Below, one piece after another: positions 39,124 through 48,788 of a stretch of 64,000 nt of DNA; positions within the stretch are counted from its first letter, which is position 1; each line of letters opens with the position of its first letter. The position numbers and the translations under genes are program-made. Below the pieces are notes generated by a model. That model had not been told where the DNA came from. It ran no database searches and was given only the letters and a program-made list of their open reading frames with translations. This DNA comes from Hydromonas duriensis (GTDB taxonomy: Bacteria > Pseudomonadota > Gammaproteobacteria > Burkholderiales > Burkholderiaceae), in NCBI RefSeq assembly GCF_004363775.1, contig NZ_SNZE01000008.1, positions 45,282-109,281 of the forward strand, in the 5' to 3' direction.

Positions 39124-40932
39124 ATGGGTATGCGCAGTCATTTTTGCGGTCAACTGACCAAAGCCAACGCTGAACAAACGGTCACCGTCTGTGGTTGGGT
39201 AAACACCCGCCGAGACCACGGTGGTGTTATTTTTATCGACTTACGAGACAAAGAAGGTTTGGTACAAGTGGTCTTTAACCCTGACGCTGCCAAAATGTTT
39301 GAATTGGCTGGCTCTCTACGAAATGAGTTTTGCGTTAAGGTAATCGGTCGAGTTAGCTTACGCGATGCAGGCTTGGTTAATCCAAAGCTGGCTACTGGCG
39401 AAATTGAAATCGTGGCTCAAGAGCTCGAGATTCTGAACGCTTCTGTCACCCCTCCTTTCCAACTAAACGAAGAAAACTTATCAGAGACCACTCGATTAAC
39501 CCATCGCGTTTTGGATTTGCGTCGCCCACAAATGCAATACAACATGAAATTGCGTTACAAAACGGCGATGGCGATTCGCAAATTTCTTGATGCCAATGAT
39601 TTTATTGACATCGAAACACCGATGCTCACCAAATCGACGCCCGAAGGTGCTCGCGATTATCTCGTACCTTCACGTGTACATGACGGTCAATTTTTTGCAT
39701 TACCGCAGTCGCCACAATTGTTCAAACAGATGTTGATGGTCGCAGGCTTTGACCGATATTATCAAATCGTCAAATGCTTCCGTGACGAAGACTTGCGTGC
39801 CGATCGTCAACCTGAATTCACTCAAGTGGATATTGAAACCTCATTCATGAGCGAATCAGATATTCGCAGTTTATTTGAAGGCATGATTCGTGGCGTGTTT
39901 AAAGAGGTTTTAGACATAGAATTAGCCAACCCATTCCCTGTGATGTCTTATGCGGATGCCATGGCTTTGTACGGCTCCGACAAACCCGATTTACGCGTAC
40001 CGTTGCAATTTACTGAATTGACTGATGTCATGAAAACAGTTGATTTCAAAGTCTTCAACTCAGCCGCCAACTTAGAAGATGGTCGTGTGGTTGCCTTGCG
40101 CGTACCTAACGGTGCCGAGTTATCTCGTTCAGAAATTGACGCATATACCCAATTCGTGGGCATCTATGGCGCAAAAGGTTTGGCTTATATCAAAGTTAAT
40201 GCAATTGAAAATGGTCGCGATGGTCTTCAATCGCCCATCGTCAAGAACATTGATGATGCCGCCTTGCAAACCATTTTAGAACGCGTCAAAGCACAAAATG
40301 GCGACATCATCTTCTTTGGCGCAGACCGCGCTAAAGTGGTTAATGATGCCATAGGTGCATTGCGCATCAAAATTGGGCACGAAAAAGGTCATGCCAGCAA
40401 TGATTGGCAGCCTCTTTGGGTTGTTGACTTCCCAATGTTTGAATACGACGACGAGGGTAAACGCTGGGTCGCCTGCCACCACCCATTCACAGCCCCCAAA
40501 GACGGACACGAAGACCACCTCAGCACCAACCCTGGCCTGTGTATCGCTAAAGCTTACGACATGGTGCTCAACGGTTGGGAAATCGGCGGTGGCTCTGTTC
40601 GTATCCATCGTGAAGAAGTTCAAAGCAAAGTCTTCCGCGCGCTTAATATCAATGCTGAAGAAGCTCAAGAAAAATTCGGCTTCCTCCTTGACGCCTTACA
40701 ATACGGTGCGCCTCCGCACGGCGGCATTGCTTTTGGTCTTGACCGCATTGTCACCATGATGGCTGGCGCAGAGTCGATTCGCGATGTCATCGCATTCCCT
40801 AAAACGCAGCGCGCGCAGTGCTTGTTGACTCAAGCCCCCTCGCCTGTTGATGAGAAACAACTGCGTGAACTGCACATTCGTTTACGCAACAACCCTGCGC
40901 AACTGGCAGAAGTCAAACGCGACGAGTCATAA
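39124..40932 (+). CDS. aspS: Aspartate-tRNA ligase, probably non-discriminating (Asp/Asn)
   Basis: This 602-residue class II synthetase of the bacterial AspRS type has an N-terminal OB fold, the motif 2 region [16 protein letters not shown], the GAD insertion domain and motif 3 [15 protein letters not shown]. In the anticodon-binding domain it carries His32 (RRDHGG) and Gly83 (RDAGLVN). In Pseudomonas these positions (His31, Gly81) mark a non-discriminating enzyme that also charges tRNA-Asn, whereas the E. coli discriminating enzyme has Leu and Lys. If so, the cell needs GatCAB to convert Asp-tRNA-Asn. A symmetric terminator follows. Confidence 0.96.
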   Translation: MGMRSHFCGQLTKANAEQTVTVCGWVNTRRDHGGVIFIDLRDKEGLVQVVFNPDAAKMFELAGSLRNEFCVKVIGRVSLRDAGLVNPKLATGEIEIVAQELEILNASVTPPFQLNEENLSETTRLTHRVLDLRRPQMQYNMKLRYKTAMAIRKFLDANDFIDIETPMLTKSTPEGARDYLVPSRVHDGQFFALPQSPQLFKQMLMVAGFDRYYQIVKCFRDEDLRADRQPEFTQVDIETSFMSESDIRSLFEGMIRGVFKEVLDIELANPFPVMSYADAMALYGSDKPDLRVPLQFTELTDVMKTVDFKVFNSAANLEDGRVVALRVPNGAELSRSEIDAYTQFVGIYGAKGLAYIKVNAIENGRDGLQSPIVKNIDDAALQTILERVKAQNGDIIFFGADRAKVVNDAIGALRIKIGHEKGHASNDWQPLWVVDFPMFEYDDEGKRWVACHHPFTAPKDGHEDHLSTNPGLCIAKAYDMVLNGWEIGGGSVRIHREEVQSKVFRALNINAEEAQEKFGFLLDALQYGAPPHGGIAFGLDRIVTMMAGAESIRDVIAFPKTQRAQCLLTQAPSPVDEKQLRELHIRLRNNPAQLAEVKRDES

Positions 40933-40936
40933 ACAT

Positions 40937-40965
40937 AAAAAAGCAACCAATTGGTTGCTTTTTTT
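40937..40965. terminator. Bidirectional terminator between aspS and maf
   Basis: AAGCAACCAA (40941-40950) pairs with TTGGTTGCTT (40951-40960) with A and T tracts on both sides. It serves the convergent aspS (+) and maf (-). Confidence 0.9.
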
Positions 40966-40986
40966 ATACTAAATAATCGACATGCC

Positions 40987-41613
40987 TTATTTTTGAGCCT
41001 CTCGCAACAACTGAGCCACTTCAAATACAGGCAAACCCATCACCGCCGAATAACTACCCGACAGGTGCGAAATAAATGCAGCAGCAAAACCTTGTACCGC
41101 GTACGAACCTGCCCGACCGAAAGGCTCTCCCGAGTCAATATATGCCTGAATCTCCTGTTCTTTTATTTCTTTGAAACTGACCTCGCTCGTGACGCAAGCG
41201 GTGTGGATCTGCCCCTCGCTTAAAATAGCAACCGCTGTATGAACTTGATGGGTTTGAGCCGACAACAGTCTTAACATGCGTTTGGCATCTGCGGCATCAA
41301 GCGGTTTACCTAAAATCTCTTCACCAAAAGCAACGGTCGTGTCTGCGCATAAAATTGGGCGAGCTGGCAATTTCAATTGCATGACCTGCGTTTGCATACT
41401 ATGCAATTTCATCAAAGTCACTCGTTGCACATACTGCAAAGGCTTTTCGCCAAGCTGAACCGTTTCCAAAAGCTCTGCAGCATGACTATCTTCTGGCAAC
41501 ACAACCTCAAAAGGAATACCGATTTGCTCAAGAAGTTGAGCACGCCTCGGACTTTGCGAGGCCAAATAAATAGGCGTAAATTCAAAGGGATTGTAATGAG
41601 TGGAAATGTTCAT
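40987..41613 (-). CDS. maf: Maf-family nucleotide pyrophosphatase
   Basis: Maf proteins hydrolyse non-canonical or excess nucleoside triphosphates to monophosphates. The 208-residue product starts at 41613, four bases after the rlmH stop; the frame stays open further upstream inside rlmH but that is not favoured. Landmarks are LASQSPRRAQLLEQIGI and CADTTVAFGEEILGKP. Which subfamily (YhdE dTTPase or YceF) is not decided. Confidence 0.92.
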   Translation of the reverse strand: MNISTHYNPFEFTPIYLASQSPRRAQLLEQIGIPFEVVLPEDSHAAELLETVQLGEKPLQYVQRVTLMKLHSMQTQVMQLKLPARPILCADTTVAFGEEILGKPLDAADAKRMLRLLSAQTHQVHTAVAILSEGQIHTACVTSEVSFKEIKEQEIQAYIDSGEPFGRAGSYAVQGFAAAFISHLSGSYSAVMGLPVFEVAQLLREAQK

Positions 41614-41617
41614 AGGC

Positions 41618-42091
41618 TCAAACTCGGTGATAAGGATGATTGTTGTTAATAGATACAGCCCTATAAATTTGTTCTGCAAGTAGAACACGCACCATACCAT
41701 GAGGCATGGTCAGGCTAGATAAACGAACCAAACCATGGCAACTGGCTTTAAAAGAAGGATCAAGCCCATCAGCTCCCCCCACAATCAGCGCGAGATTGCT
41801 AAATTCGTGTTGCCAGTGCAAAAGTTGCTTGGCCAAACCGACACTCGTCAAATCCTGACCTCGCTCGTCAAGCGCAATGACATGAGCGCCACGCGGAATA
41901 ACCGCATTTATGCGCACCGCTTCTTGAGCCATCGCATGCTCAACTGTTTTGCCTTCGCGTGGTTCGGGCTTAATCTCTTTAAACTCCAATTTTAGTTCGC
42001 GGCTGGGTAAACGCTTGGCGTACTCGCTATACGCATCGTTGACCCAAGCAGGCTGTTTGTGACTCACGGAAATAAGGGTTATGTTCAGCAT
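41618..42091 (-). CDS. rlmH: 23S rRNA (pseudouridine1915-N3)-methyltransferase RlmH
   Basis: RlmH methylates pseudouridine 1915 in helix 69 of 23S rRNA. The 157-residue SPOUT protein starts MLNITLISVSHKQPAWV, with VIALDERGQDLTS and the SAM-binding LALIVGGADGLDP, and ends with SSLTMPHGMVRVLLAEQIYRA. The start at 42091 follows AAAAAGA; upstream in-frame codons are not favoured. maf follows after four bases. Confidence 0.95.
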   Translation of the reverse strand: MLNITLISVSHKQPAWVNDAYSEYAKRLPSRELKLEFKEIKPEPREGKTVEHAMAQEAVRINAVIPRGAHVIALDERGQDLTSVGLAKQLLHWQHEFSNLALIVGGADGLDPSFKASCHGLVRLSSLTMPHGMVRVLLAEQIYRAVSINNNHPYHRV

Positions 42092-42113
42092 GTATATCTT
42101 TTTAAACATTGAC

Positions 42114-42142
42114 AAAAAAGCCCACCGAAGTGGGCTTTTTTA
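42114..42142. terminator. Terminator between the Ala-rich lipoprotein gene and rlmH
   Basis: AAAAAGCCCAC (42115-42125) and GTGGGCTTTTT (42130-42140) form an 11-bp stem with loop CGAA. The A tract gives a T tract on the minus strand, ending the lipoprotein transcript. Confidence 0.88.
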
Positions 42143-42189
42143 AAGAGCAATTAAGCATTCTTCAAAGCGTGTACAAGACACGCGCTGAA

Positions 42190-42510
42190 TTATTTCTTAA
42201 CTTCTTCTTTAACAGCAGCGGCACCAGCTTTAGCTGCGTCCATTGTTTTAGCTGCTGCGTCTTTAGCTGCACCAGCTGTTGCTTTAGCTGCGTCAGCAGT
42301 TGCAGTACCAGCTGCTTTAGCTGCGTCAACAGCTTTAGCTGCATCAGCTGCAGGGGCAGTTGCAGGAGCTGCAGGAGCAGTCGCTGCAGGGGCAGTTGCT
42401 GCAGGCGCAGTTGTCGCAGCAGGAGTTGCCGCTTCAGGTTTCTTTTCGCCACCGCAAGCTGCCAAAACGCCAGCTGCAACCAACAATGCTACCAATGATA
42501 ATTTTTTCAT
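42190..42510 (-). CDS. Small Ala-rich repetitive lipoprotein
   Basis: This 106-residue protein has a lipoprotein signal with lipobox LAAC (MKKLSLVALLVAAGVLAAC), then a mature part that is almost all Ala with Pro/Thr (AATAPAATAPAAP, about residues 28-55) and then Lys/Asp in a DAAKA-type repeat (about 56-106). The second half could form an amphipathic helix. The DNA is repetitive in step (repeats of gctttagctgcgtc type on the plus strand). I know no specific function; lipid-anchored Ala/Lys helices bridging membrane and wall are one possibility. It has its own promoter and terminator. Confidence 0.8.
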   Translation of the reverse strand: MKKLSLVALLVAAGVLAACGGEKKPEAATPAATTAPAATAPAATAPAAPATAPAADAAKAVDAAKAAGTATADAAKATAGAAKDAAAKTMDAAKAGAAAVKEEVKK

Positions 42511-42540
42511 GTTGTTACCTATATAGAGTAATTAAACACG

Positions 42541-42616
42541 CAGTGCACATCTGGCAACCACGCTAGATGTCAACACTACTCTCGCATTATAGCTCGAAAA
42601 TTGTGCACTGTGTCAA
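42541..42616 (-). promoter_or_regulatory. Predicted promoter of the Ala-rich lipoprotein with 19-bp spacer and paired dyads
   Basis: On the minus strand perfect consensus boxes TTGACA (42616-42611) and TATAAT (42591-42586) are 19 bases apart, longer than the usual 17. The spacer begins with CAGTGCACA (42610-42602), and its exact inverse TGTGCACTG lies in the leader at 42549-42541. Centres are 61 bp apart, near six helical turns. Confidence 0.6.
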
Positions 42617-42692
42617 GTATCATGTTTTTCAATCACAATTGTGCGTTTTCGAATAAATTTGCATATTCATTCGCGCTTAAAATGCCCATAAT

Positions 42693-43904
42693 TTAAGCCA
42701 CCAACTCCAACCAGCCTTGTGCATACCAGTCGTGTAAAACCTGCCAAATCGCACTATCTTCTTCAAAAGAAGCCACAACATCGGCGCCAACACCTCGATC
42801 ATTTGCAAGCTTATGCAATACAAGTGCATCTTGCCCATCGGCGACCAAGTGCTCTCCATTAATAAACACCCACGGCTCGTGGTACAACATTTTGCTGCCT
42901 TTTGATAACACCACCCCTTGTTTTTTTATTTTTTTCTTAAAATTATTTATACTAATGGGTGAGGGTGTATCAAACCACACATTATTTTTGGGTTCACTTA
43001 AGTAACAACCTAAGCATTCGGCAACCCAGCCTTTATCCCATTTCAACTGTTCTAGTGTGTTGAACACATTATCAATCATGTCGATTGGCAATTGAGCGGG
43101 CGTGGTTTGAAACTTCAATTCAGGGTCAGCGTAGCGTCCTTCAAGCTCAATATTGTCTTCAACAAAATTAAGCAAAGCCACGCCCAATTCTCGATACGAT
43201 GGTGCGCGAAAGCCAATTGAATACGTCATGCAATCACCCATAGCAACGCCATCATGAGCACAATGTGGGGGCAGATAAAGCATGTCTCCAGGCTCTAAAA
43301 TGAACTCTTCACTCGGTATAAAATTTTGTAATATTTTCAATGGCATATTAGGTACAAGCGTTAAATCTTGATCCTCACCAATGCGCCAATGTCGCTGTCC
43401 ATGCGCTTGCAATAAAAACACATCATAGGAATCATAATGAGGACCAACGCCGCCGCCGTGAGTGGCGAAACTAATCATCAAGTCATCCAAGCGCGCATCA
43501 GGGATAAAGCGGAACAGTTGAATCAATGCATGTCCAGCCGCATCGTTCAAATCGACACCTTGAATCAAAGCGGTCCAGTTATTTTTTTTGCGGCTCGGAA
43601 TTTGGCGTAATTTCAAAGGTCCACTTTTGAGCTGCCAACCTTTTGCTTCATCTTGCGTAACGAGTCTAGACTCAAAGTTTTCGTCATGCAACGCGTTAAG
43701 TGCGTCCTCTGGGGTGAAAAATGCTTGAAACTCAGGTATGGCCTGACGAATCAACAACGGTTTTTTGTGCCAGTAATGTTGTAAAAAATGTTCAACAGTC
43801 ATGCCGCCAAGCGGGACAGGTTGCCCATTAAAACGAGGCCAAGCATCTGCACTTGGAAACTGACTAAATTGGGCCCATAACGGCGATTTTTTTTGTGTAT
43901 TCAT
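42693..43904 (-). CDS. roxA: JmjC/cupin-type ribosomal protein hydroxylase (RoxA/YcfD family)
   Basis: This 403-residue protein resembles YcfD/RoxA, a 2-oxoglutarate and Fe(II) dependent oxygenase that hydroxylates an arginine of ribosomal protein L16 (uL16). The iron-binding HxD is in VGPHYDSYDVFLLQAHGQRHW and a distal His in LYLPPHCAHDGVA; the N-terminal segment has HYWHKKPLLIRQA. A winged-helix-like C-terminal part follows. It begins with an ATGA overlap on the LysR-type regulator gene, so both are co-translated in the lptF-lptG-cysB-roxA series. The target protein is inferred from family membership. Confidence 0.88.
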   Translation of the reverse strand: MNTQKKSPLWAQFSQFPSADAWPRFNGQPVPLGGMTVEHFLQHYWHKKPLLIRQAIPEFQAFFTPEDALNALHDENFESRLVTQDEAKGWQLKSGPLKLRQIPSRKKNNWTALIQGVDLNDAAGHALIQLFRFIPDARLDDLMISFATHGGGVGPHYDSYDVFLLQAHGQRHWRIGEDQDLTLVPNMPLKILQNFIPSEEFILEPGDMLYLPPHCAHDGVAMGDCMTYSIGFRAPSYRELGVALLNFVEDNIELEGRYADPELKFQTTPAQLPIDMIDNVFNTLEQLKWDKGWVAECLGCYLSEPKNNVWFDTPSPISINNFKKKIKKQGVVLSKGSKMLYHEPWVFINGEHLVADGQDALVLHKLANDRGVGADVVASFEEDSAIWQVLHDWYAQGWLELVA

Positions 43905-44815
43905 GATAAAAGTTTAGGGGTTTTGTGAATCAACAAATCAATAAAAACATGCTCAAATTCGCGCAAAAATCGATCCTCGCGCACTGCAACAAAAGTGGTG
44001 TTTAAACCGAATAAATCTCCTGCATTTATAGTCGTCAGATTGGACGTGTTCAAATTATCTTTCATGCTCTCCAAAGCCAAACCTGACAAAATGCCGATGC
44101 CCATGCCGACCTCAACATATGTGCGAATGACATCAGCATCTATCGCCTCTAACACGATATCGGGGGTAACTTGCGCATTGACAAAAGCGCGGTCAATTTT
44201 CGTTCGTCCTGCAAAAGCAGGGTCATACGTCACCAAAGGATAGCGAGCTAACTGCTCAATACTCATCTTGGGCAATTGAGTCAAAGGATGATTTTTAGGT
44301 AACAAAATTTGATGTTGCCATGTATAGCAGGGTGTGGCTTGTAGACCTTGTGTATCCGAAATGGACTCGGTGGCAACAGCAATGTCTGCCTGTCCAGATA
44401 AAACCATTTGCGCGATTTGTGAAGGTGCCCCCTGCAACAAAGACAATCTCACTTCTGGATATCGCGTGCGAAAAGCCATCATCACCGCAGGCAAAACATA
44501 TCGCGCTTGAGTGTGGGTGGTGGCGATGGTTAAGCGACCAATATGCGGATTACGGCATTCAGCCGCTTTTTCTTTTAAATCCGCCATATTTTGTAAGACC
44601 TTTTCAATAAAAGGGTAAATTTGCTCCCCCTCTTTGGTCAAACCTTTAATCCTTTTTCCATGGCGCAAAAAAACATTAAAGCCGAGCTGGTTCTCCAAAT
44701 CCAGTACCATCTTTGACACGCCAGGTTGCGAGGTGAACAGAGCATGTGCGGCTTGGGTCAAGTTAAAATTTTGCTGAACAATTTCACGCACGCAACGCAG
44801 TTGCTGAAAATTCAT
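43901..44815 (-). CDS. cysB: LysR-type transcriptional regulator, CysB/Cbl group
   Basis: This 304-residue regulator starts MNFQQLRCVREIVQ, followed by a winged helix-turn-helix with LTQAAHALFTSQPGVSKMVLDLE and FLRHGKRIKGLTKEG, the pattern of CysB, which controls sulfate assimilation in response to N-acetylserine. The C-terminal half is the periplasmic-binding-like effector domain (TTHTQARYVLPAVM, DIAVATESI). No sulfur gene adjoins; it is nine bases from lptG and overlaps roxA, so CysB versus a close paralogue such as Cbl/SsuE-type regulators is not settled. Confidence 0.88.
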   Translation of the reverse strand: MNFQQLRCVREIVQQNFNLTQAAHALFTSQPGVSKMVLDLENQLGFNVFLRHGKRIKGLTKEGEQIYPFIEKVLQNMADLKEKAAECRNPHIGRLTIATTHTQARYVLPAVMMAFRTRYPEVRLSLLQGAPSQIAQMVLSGQADIAVATESISDTQGLQATPCYTWQHQILLPKNHPLTQLPKMSIEQLARYPLVTYDPAFAGRTKIDRAFVNAQVTPDIVLEAIDADVIRTYVEVGMGIGILSGLALESMKDNLNTSNLTTINAGDLFGLNTTFVAVREDRFLREFEHVFIDLLIHKTPKLLS

Positions 44816-44824
44816 AGGGCACCT

Positions 44825-45940
44825 TTAAACTCGAGTGACGTATCGCGTCCACAGAAAAGCCACCGCCAAAAAGAATACGCTGGGTACAACAGCCAATGCA
44901 ATCGGTGACCATGTCACCAAGGGGCCAATGTACTGACTTGCGGCAGTCATAATAAAAAATAAAAGTCCCAACATAATCCCCGTCACCACACGTACCCCAA
45001 CCCCACCTTTTCGGGTTTGCATAAACGCAAAAGGCAAGGCAAGTAAAATCATCACAATCACACTTAACGGGTAAAACACCTTTTGCCAATATGCGACCTC
45101 AAAAGGTCGAACGCTTTGCCCCGTTGCTTTTAAAGTATTAATCCGCTCATTAAGCTGTGGAATGCTCATATTAATTGTATTTTGACCATAATTACGGATG
45201 ACATCGATATTATTCTCCGCCAAATCGACTTTCAAACTATCCAAGAGCCGCTCATTGCGCAACATCACTTGCCCTTGAATATCGTTGCTCACATTAATCA
45301 ACCGCACATCCATTAATTGCCACACCCCTGATTTTTCATCGGGCAATGCACGTTTCGCCTCAATGATACGCTGCAAGACGAATTGTGCATTTAAATCAAA
45401 TAATCGGACATCTTGCAAGTGATTAACATTTTTAATACTTTGAATGTTAATCATGCGAAAACCACCATCCGACAGGTTTTGCTTACTCCAAAAGCCACCG
45501 TTGTCTTTAAAAAAACCTTTTTCATGTAAGGCCTCTTTTTTGATTTCATTCGCTGTACGACTGGCTAAGGCAATGCCCATGTCACCCACCACCCACAAGA
45601 CCACGGCTAAAAACACGCCCACCCCAGTCACAATTCGAGTCAAACGCCTAAGGCTTAAACCCGAAGCTCGCCACACCACCAACTCTGAACGAGCCGCCAT
45701 ATTGGATAATGCCAACACCGTGCCAATTAAGGTACAAATCGGCAACAACTGATAAATATACGCAGGCTGATTCAAGGTGCATACGGTCAATAAAACCTGT
45801 ATATCAAAATCCGCTTCGCCTAAATTGCGCACTTCATTAAGCGCGTCAATCGTAAAAAACAACAAGCAAAATCCGAGCAAAACACCCAAAATTGACAAGA
45901 GTAATTCTTTGTAAAAAGTGCGGTGGACTAAACTAAACAT
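44825..45940 (-). CDS. lptG: LPS export ABC transporter permease LptG
   Basis: LptG is one of the two permeases that, with the ATPase LptB, extract LPS from the inner membrane into the Lpt bridge. The 371-residue protein has three N-terminal membrane helices, a periplasmic beta-jellyroll domain (about residues 130-270) and three C-terminal helices, with the conserved SELVVWRASGLSL. lptF lies 44 bases upstream. Confidence 0.94.
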   Translation of the reverse strand: MFSLVHRTFYKELLLSILGVLLGFCLLFFTIDALNEVRNLGEADFDIQVLLTVCTLNQPAYIYQLLPICTLIGTVLALSNMAARSELVVWRASGLSLRRLTRIVTGVGVFLAVVLWVVGDMGIALASRTANEIKKEALHEKGFFKDNGGFWSKQNLSDGGFRMINIQSIKNVNHLQDVRLFDLNAQFVLQRIIEAKRALPDEKSGVWQLMDVRLINVSNDIQGQVMLRNERLLDSLKVDLAENNIDVIRNYGQNTINMSIPQLNERINTLKATGQSVRPFEVAYWQKVFYPLSVIVMILLALPFAFMQTRKGGVGVRVVTGIMLGLLFFIMTAASQYIGPLVTWSPIALAVVPSVFFLAVAFLWTRYVTRV

Positions 45941-45984
45941 ACCAAACCCTTAAAGGAATACATTAAATGTGTTTTTCCACATGC

Positions 45985-47097
45985 TTAAGATTTTGAGCGA
46001 CGCGAAAACCAATGAAACGTATATCGCCAAGCATTTTGACGATACCACAACGCCAACAATGCCAATAATAAAAATACGCCGTGACTCACAAGCAAGGCAT
46101 GGTCAAGAGACCACGCACCTGCATGTAGTTTAGCCTCACCGTACTTAATGAGATTGAGATAAATCATAAAGGTCACCAGTCCCGTCAACACACCTAGAGT
46201 ACGCGAGGAAGCACGAGGGCGCGAAAAGCCCAAGACAACAGACAACAAAGCCATCGGAATAATCATAAAGGCATCACTAAAGCGACGGTACAACTCCGCA
46301 ACCGCAGTCGTTTTTGGATTGTTCCATAATTCTCGAGTTCCCAATAGCTCAACATCAGGCTCTTTCAAATCACTTGTTTTGATGCCCGTAAACTCATCCA
46401 TTGAAAAACCATAGCGACCATAACTCATGCTTTGTAAATAATCGTCAGCGAATCTATCCTGATACTGCCGCCCTTTTTCCAACACCAAAAAAGTTCGGTT
46501 ATCAAAAGTGTCTTCCAAGTGGGCACGTTCAGCCGTCAACAAAAGCGTTTCTTTATCCGTTTTTTGCAAAGCGAATACATTCCTAAACTCAGGACTCTCG
46601 GATTTAACAACATCTTGGATAAAAAACACCCGCTTACCATTCTGTCCCGTTCGAAAAGAGCCTGGTTTAATGAGATTAAGTTCGTTCATGCCACTCTGAG
46701 TCCGATATTGCGCCAATTGCTGATTACCCCATGGCGTCAAAACGGCATTCAAAAAAAGTAAAAATAAGAACATCGGCATAACCAGCATCATCACAGGTCG
46801 GAGAAGACTCAAGCTGCCTAGGCCCGATGCTTGCCAAACGGCCATTTCGGAGTCTTGGTACAACCGCGTGATGGTCATAATCATGGCCACAATAACGGTC
46901 ACCACAACAATCAAAGGAAAGTATCGCAAAGTTGCAATGAGCATGAGCCGCAGCACCCCATCAACCGCAATCGCACCATCGGCGGCATCTCGTAAACCTC
47001 GTACCAATAGCAAAACCAAAGTAATGGTCAACAGGGTGAATAAAATCACTGCAAACACCGCTATTTTTTCGCGCAAAATGGAGCGTTGAAAAATCAT
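45985..47097 (-). CDS. lptF: LPS export ABC transporter permease LptF
   Basis: LptF pairs with LptG. The 370-residue protein starts MIFQRSILREKIAVFA, has the three-helix/jellyroll/three-helix layout, the DSEMAVWQASGLGS coupling segment and SVVLGFSRPRASSRTLG near the C-terminal helices. It is divergent from pepA, an order conserved in many proteobacteria. Confidence 0.94.
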   Translation of the reverse strand: MIFQRSILREKIAVFAVILFTLLTITLVLLLVRGLRDAADGAIAVDGVLRLMLIATLRYFPLIVVVTVIVAMIMTITRLYQDSEMAVWQASGLGSLSLLRPVMMLVMPMFLFLLFLNAVLTPWGNQQLAQYRTQSGMNELNLIKPGSFRTGQNGKRVFFIQDVVKSESPEFRNVFALQKTDKETLLLTAERAHLEDTFDNRTFLVLEKGRQYQDRFADDYLQSMSYGRYGFSMDEFTGIKTSDLKEPDVELLGTRELWNNPKTTAVAELYRRFSDAFMIIPMALLSVVLGFSRPRASSRTLGVLTGLVTFMIYLNLIKYGEAKLHAGAWSLDHALLVSHGVFLLLALLALWYRQNAWRYTFHWFSRRSKS

Positions 47098-47184
47098 TGA
47101 TATTCCAATTTAAGTATTTTTAACAGGCTAAATGCTGTACGTTTTTTATTGTTCAAACCACTACTGCACAAGCTGACGTTCGCT

Positions 47185-47190
47185 TATAAT
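47185..47190 (+). promoter_or_regulatory. Candidate -10 box for pepA
   Basis: A TATAAT hexamer lies about 60 bases before pepA in the divergent lptF-pepA region. No good -35 hexamer is seen. Confidence 0.35.
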
Positions 47191-47251
47191 GTTTAGGTCA
47201 AAGTTTAAACCAAGCGCTTTTTAAGTCTCGACATTTTACAGGAAAAAGACC

Positions 47252-48760
47252 ATGTTATTTCAGCTCAAATCCACTGCACTCCCTAAAGGTTCAAAAAAGC
47301 AACTCGCAACTATTTTTATTGCGACGCACCAAACTTCGGCTGAAAATGTTTTTATAGCACAATCAAGTTTAAGCCAACAGTCGACCTCTGCTCAGAATCA
47401 AATCAACTTGGCCATCAACAGTGAACGGTTTAAAGCGAATGCAGGTCAAACCATCGGCATTTTTGATGACACAACCCAACAACAGATTGTTGTCATGGGC
47501 ATGGGCTTAATCAAAGACCCCGCTCTTTCCTCTCGCATCTTGGGACAAAACATCGCCAACTATTGCAAACAATATGGCATCGCTTCCGCCGCATTGTTAA
47601 TCGACGATGCCATAGGCACAGACGACATGCTAATTAATCACATCGTATTAGGCGTAGCAGATGCCAACTACAATTTTGAAGCCCCTTACGATTCGAAATT
47701 AAAAGAAAACAGCAAAAAATGGGCAGCAGACCGCGCCCGCACATTGACTTTACATTTACCCAAAGCACCAACTGCGGCTCAAAAAACTATTTTTGCTCAC
47801 GCATGTGGCATCGCTGAAGGTGTTGCTTTAACCAAGCACTTGGGCAATTTACCCGCCAACTTCGCCACCCCAAGTTACTTGGGTAAGGTCGCACAAGATT
47901 TAGGTAAACAATACGACTTTAAAGTCCAAGTCCTCGAACGTAAACAAATCGCGGCTTTAAAAATGAATTCCTTTCTTTCAGTCACCGCGGGTTCTGAACA
48001 ACCACCACGCTTCATCATCATGGAATACAAAGGCGGTAAGGCGAAAGAAGCCCCTGTCGTTCTTGTGGGCAAAGGCATTACTTTCGACACAGGCGGCATT
48101 TCGCTCAAACCTGGCTTGGGCATGGACGAAATGAAATACGACATGTGCGGTGCAGCCTCTTTGCTCGGCACATTCAAAACACTGGGCGAAACCAAACCAA
48201 AAATCAATGTCGTTGGTCTCATCGCCACTTGTGAAAACATGCCTTCGGGCGGCGCAACCAAACCAGGCGATGTCGTGACCAGCATGGCGGGTTTAACCAT
48301 CGAAATCCTCAATACGGATGCTGAAGGACGCTTGGTTCTGTGTGATGCACTGACCTACGCTGAGCGCTATAAACCTGCGGCCGTCGTCAATATGGCAACA
48401 TTAACAGGTGCTTGCGTTGTCGCGCTTGGCCACCACAACAGCGGCTTATTTGCCAACAACGACGACTTAGCCGACGAGTTACAAAGCGCGGGCAAGGTCC
48501 AACGCGACACTGCATGGCGCATGCCTTTGGACGATGCTTACCAAGAGCAACTCAAATCGAACTTTGCCGATTTAGCCAATATTGGCGGGATGCCTGCGGG
48601 CAGTGTCACGGCCGCCTGCTTTTTGTCACGCTTTACAAAAAACTACAAGTGGGCTCATCTGGACATCGCGGGTACCGCATGGAAAAGCGGCGCGGCCAAA
48701 GGTGCGACAGGTCGTCCAGTGGCATTATTGAGTCAATTTATTTTTAATCGTGCTAAATAA
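47252..48760 (+). CDS. pepA: Leucyl aminopeptidase (cytosol aminopeptidase)
   Basis: This 502-residue M17 aminopeptidase removes N-terminal residues from peptides with two metal ions and, in E. coli, also binds DNA. The metal and active-site motifs are [27 protein letters not shown] and the signature [17 protein letters not shown]. The start follows AGGA by about nine bases. holC follows after 141 bases, as in many proteobacteria. Confidence 0.96.
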   Translation: MLFQLKSTALPKGSKKQLATIFIATHQTSAENVFIAQSSLSQQSTSAQNQINLAINSERFKANAGQTIGIFDDTTQQQIVVMGMGLIKDPALSSRILGQNIANYCKQYGIASAALLIDDAIGTDDMLINHIVLGVADANYNFEAPYDSKLKENSKKWAADRARTLTLHLPKAPTAAQKTIFAHACGIAEGVALTKHLGNLPANFATPSYLGKVAQDLGKQYDFKVQVLERKQIAALKMNSFLSVTAGSEQPPRFIIMEYKGGKAKEAPVVLVGKGITFDTGGISLKPGLGMDEMKYDMCGAASLLGTFKTLGETKPKINVVGLIATCENMPSGGATKPGDVVTSMAGLTIEILNTDAEGRLVLCDALTYAERYKPAAVVNMATLTGACVVALGHHNSGLFANNDDLADELQSAGKVQRDTAWRMPLDDAYQEQLKSNFADLANIGGMPAGSVTAACFLSRFTKNYKWAHLDIAGTAWKSGAAKGATGRPVALLSQFIFNRAK

Positions 48761-48788
48761 TTTGACTAAACAAGGTGTTTCCAAAAGA

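Noticed and set aside
42162..42479. Leu/Gln-rich frame overlapping the Ala-rich lipoprotein gene
   Set aside because: It is the same repetitive DNA read in another frame; the lipoprotein frame has a signal peptide, promoter and terminator.
42541..42610. The GTGCAC inverted pair as a long RNA hairpin
   Set aside because: One arm lies between the -35 and -10 boxes and would not be transcribed from the predicted promoter.
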